Shown piece by piece: positions 61,491 through 64,000 of a stretch of 64,000 bases of DNA (positions are counted from its first letter, which is position 1; every line of letters begins with the position of its first letter). The position numbers and the translations under genes are program-made. Origin of the DNA: Bradyrhizobium niftali. Lineage in GTDB: Bacteria > Pseudomonadota > Alphaproteobacteria > Rhizobiales > Xanthobacteraceae. The stretch is taken from NCBI RefSeq assembly GCF_004571025.1, contig NZ_SPQT01000020.1, positions 1 to 64,000 on the forward strand, read 5' to 3'. Under the pieces are notes generated by a model, which did no database searches, was not told the DNA's origin, and was given only the letters and a program-made list of their open reading frames with translations.

Positions 61491-64000
61491 CCGGTCTTGA
61501 GCGCGAGCTCCATGGCTTCGGCGCGGCCGACGAGGCCGGCATACTTCCCGATCGGCAGTGGTTTGCCGAGCAGATAGCCCTGCACGCCGTCACAGCCCTC
61601 CTTGGCGAGGAAGGCCAGCTGGTCGAGCGTCTCGACGCCCTCGGCGATGATGGACATTTCGAGGCCGTGGCCGAGATCGATCACGGCGCGCACGATCGCC
61701 GCCGATTGCGGGTTGCGGCCGAGATTGATGATGAAGGCGCGGTCGATCTTGATCTTGTCGAACGGGAACGCCTGGAGATAGCTCAGCGAGGAATAACCGC
61801 TGCCGAAATCGTCCATGGAGATGCGCACGCCGAGCGCCTTCAGCCGGCGCAGCAGCGCCAGGCCCCGGTCGAAATCCTCGATCAGCACGCCCTCGGTGAT
61901 CTCCAGCTCGAGCCGGCCGGGCGCCAGCCCCGTCTCGATCAGGATCGAATGGACCAGCCCGACCACGTCGCCGTGCATGAACTGCGCCGGCGACAAATTG
62001 ACCGCGACCTGGAGCGGCTTGGGCCAGGACGCCGCCTCGCGGCAAGCCTCGCGCAGGATCCACTCGCCCATCTCGACGATCAGGCCGCTTTCCTCGGCGA
62101 TCGGGATGAATTCGGCCGGCGAGACCTGGCCGCGCACCGGATGCTGCCAGCGCGCCAGCGCCTCGAAGCCGATGATCTCGCTCTCGGCGACGCTATGGCC
62201 GGCGGCCCCCTGCGGCTGGAACGCGAGCGAGAGCTCGCCGTTCTTGATCGCCATCGACAGGTCCTGATGCAGCACGCGGCGATCGCGGATCTGCTGGTCC
62301 ATCTCCGGCTGGTAGAGGCTGATCGTACCGCGCGATTTCTGCTTGGCGCGGAACAGCGCCGCACCGGCATTGGCGAGCAGCGAGGCGCCGTCGGCGCCAT
62401 TGTGCGGGAAGATCGACATGCCGGTGGTGACGCCGGCGCGGACCGGCCGGCCATCGATCTGGAATTCCCGCGCGACCGCTTCGCCGAGCTGCTGCGCCAG
62501 CGCAAGACCCGCCTCCGGCTGCTTGCCGTCGATGATCAGGCCGAACTCGTCGCCGGACAGGCGCGCCACCACGCCGCCGCGCGCGGAATCCTGGAGCCGC
62601 TGGGCGACCTCGACCAGGAGCTTGTCGCCGAGTGCATGGCCAAAGACGTCGTTGACCTCCTTGAGGCCGTCGAGGTCGACGCAGAGGACGGCGAACTCCT
62701 CGCCGGTGCCTTCGCAGGCCTCGATCATCTGGGTCAGCGCCTGCAGGAAGGCGGCGCGGTTCGGCAGATCGGTGAGGCCGTCGTGATAGGCCATGTGCGC
62801 CATGCGCGACTCGGTCTGCCGGCGGTCGGTGACGTCTTCGTGGGTCTTGATCAGATATTGCGGCTCGCCGGCGTCGCTGAGCACGGTGGCGCGCCGGGTC
62901 AGGAACAGGCGCAGGCCGTCCTTGGTGGAGATCGGATGCTCCTCGGTGATCGTCCCGCGCTTCTTGATCGCAGCCTCGTCGCGCGCGATGATCAGCTTGG
63001 CTTCCTTGGGATTGAAGATGTCGGACGCGGTCAGGCCCGTGGCTTCCTCGCGCCTGCGGTTGAGGATCGTCTCGGCGCTGCGGTTGGCGAGCAGATAGCG
63101 GCCGTCCTTGACCTGCTCGACGATCAGCGCCACCGGGATGTTGTCGACGACGAGCTCGAGGAATTTCTTGGTGCTCTCCAGCTCCTGCGACAGCGAGCGG
63201 CGGTCGGTGATGTCCTCGAACACGATCAGCAGGAATTCGGGCTTGTTGTTCTCGTTGCGGACCGTGATCCGGATCGAGGCCACCATGCGCCGCGCGCCGC
63301 TGCGGTCGACCTCGAACTCGTTGCGGAACTGGCCGTCCGGCGAATTGAGCGCTGCCCGGTCGGCCGTCTCGATGGCGGCCACGGAGACGGGGGCAAACAA
63401 CTCGCGCGCGTTCTTGCCGACGACCTGGTCCCGCGTGAAACCCCAGAACCGCTCATAGGCGCTGTTGGCGAAGATGTAGCAGCCGTCGTCGATGTTCTTC
63501 GCGGCGACGCAGGCCGGCACATTGTCCAGCACCGTTTCCAGAAACTGCTTGGTCGAGGCGAGTTGCCGCGACAGCCTGCGCTCCTCGCTGACGTCGAGAT
63601 GCGTCGCCACCGAGCCGCCGTTCGGCAGCACGAAATATTTCACCAGGATGGCCCGGCCATCAGGCAGTTCGGTGTTCAGACCGTTGCCGCCTGCCGCCTT
63701 CTCATAGAACTCCTTGTCGGAGACGCCACCGAGGACCCCGCGCTTGCGCCGCAGCTCGAGGATGTCGTGGCCGTTCATGTTGGCCCACAGATCCGACCGT
63801 GACAGGCCATAGATCTCGAGATAGCGGTCGTTGCAGAAGATGACGCGCCGCTGCGCATCGGTCATCACCACGCCCTGGTTGAGATTGTTCATGGCGGAGG
63901 AGACGAAGGCGTTGCGCCGCAGCTGCGACCGCCTGGTCCGGCGCAGCGCGGAGTGGATCCACAACGCGATTGCCACCAGGAACGCGCAGACGACGATGCC
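61487..64000 (-). CDS. PAS-GGDEF-EAL cyclic-di-GMP protein (5' end beyond the window)
   Basis: At least 829 residues of a signalling protein that makes or breaks cyclic di-GMP. The visible start lies inside a hydrophobic helix whose frame stays open to the window edge, so the true start and any periplasmic sensor are missing. PAS domains occupy about residues 25-400 (three copies with ITDRRSLSQELESTK-type connectors). The cyclase motif is SGDEF in VARLSGDEFGLII, and the phosphodiesterase domain has the EAL motif in FEALARWQHP, with the conserved DDFGSGYSSL and RAFI. Both domains look intact by motif. It is the last visible gene. Confidence 0.85.
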   Translation of the reverse strand, partial: GIVVCAFLVAIALWIHSALRRTRRSQLRRNAFVSSAMNNLNQGVVMTDAQRRVIFCNDRYLEIYGLSRSDLWANMNGHDILELRRKRGVLGGVSDKEFYEKAAGGNGLNTELPDGRAILVKYFVLPNGGSVATHLDVSEERRLSRQLASTKQFLETVLDNVPACVAAKNIDDGCYIFANSAYERFWGFTRDQVVGKNARELFAPVSVAAIETADRAALNSPDGQFRNEFEVDRSGARRMVASIRITVRNENNKPEFLLIVFEDITDRRSLSQELESTKKFLELVVDNIPVALIVEQVKDGRYLLANRSAETILNRRREEATGLTASDIFNPKEAKLIIARDEAAIKKRGTITEEHPISTKDGLRLFLTRRATVLSDAGEPQYLIKTHEDVTDRRQTESRMAHMAYHDGLTDLPNRAAFLQALTQMIEACEGTGEEFAVLCVDLDGLKEVNDVFGHALGDKLLVEVAQRLQDSARGGVVARLSGDEFGLIIDGKQPEAGLALAQQLGEAVAREFQIDGRPVRAGVTTGMSIFPHNGADGASLLANAGAALFRAKQKSRGTISLYQPEMDQQIRDRRVLHQDLSMAIKNGELSLAFQPQGAAGHSVAESEIIGFEALARWQHPVRGQVSPAEFIPIAEESGLIVEMGEWILREACREAASWPKPLQVAVNLSPAQFMHGDVVGLVHSILIETGLAPGRLELEITEGVLIEDFDRGLALLRRLKALGVRISMDDFGSGYSSLSYLQAFPFDKIKIDRAFIINLGRNPQSAAIVRAVIDLGHGLEMSIIAEGVETLDQLAFLAKEGCDGVQGYLLGKPLPIGKYAGLVGRAEAMELALKTG

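Overview
The window comes from the chromosome of a high-GC alphaproteobacterium, most probably Bradyrhizobium or a close relative. The evidence is a haem-uptake locus of the Bradyrhizobium hmu type, a copper nitrite reductase cluster with NnrR, NnrS and HemN, many Bub-type small families (DUF4112, DUF3309, DUF1858), and several families of roughly 100-bp imperfect palindromic repeats between genes. All assignments are by reading the sequence; no database search was possible.

Layout. 0-12 kb: the 5' part of an IS5-type transposase cut by the window edge, a small RecD/Dda-type helicase, a secreted TPR-caspase-like protein, an msrA-msrB pair, several small conserved proteins (including two secreted proteins sharing one exact cysteine spacing), a proline-rich membrane-anchored protein and purA. 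11-24 kb: a magnesium-type P-type ATPase and a CrtI-like FAD oxidoreductase, each preceded by an FNR/FixK-like palindrome; two paralogous EamA transporters around a TetR gene with a divergent partner and a perfect operator-like palindrome; a Bug-type binding protein; a chemoreceptor. 22.7-28.7 kb: a hydroxyacid dehydrogenase, a MalEFG-type sugar importer without its ATPase, and a phytase-like secreted protein. 28.8-37.6 kb: a complete haem acquisition system, hmuR-hmuQ-hutX-exbB-exbD-tonB on the minus strand and hmuP-hmuT-hmuU-hmuV on the plus strand. 37.6-41.4 kb: a MuiA-like protein, a FixJ-like regulator lacking its phospho-acceptor aspartate, and an AraC regulator.

41.4-48.1 kb is the denitrification island: nnrS, nnrR, a DUF1858 gene, hemN, a small membrane protein, nirK and nirV. 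Every promoter here carries a TTG-N8-CAA box. The boxes fall into two subtypes that would fit the known FixK2 to NnrR cascade: TTGC-type boxes at nnrR/nnrS and hemN, and a nearly identical TTGT-type box at nirK and the DUF1858 gene. 48-64 kb: a GNAT acetyltransferase, a 3-oxoacid CoA-transferase pair (scoA, scoB), an AsmA-like protein, a second sugar importer without an ATPase, a chemoreceptor fragment, a glpD-potA-potB-potC-like operon without a binding protein, and a PAS-GGDEF-EAL protein that runs off the right end.

The most interesting points are the two-subtype anaerobox pattern and its extension to two non-denitrification genes near 11.4 and 14.1 kb, the matched cysteine-rich secreted pair, the degenerate FixJ-like receiver, the chemoreceptor that reads upstream into a stop codon, and three ABC transport operons that each lack a component.
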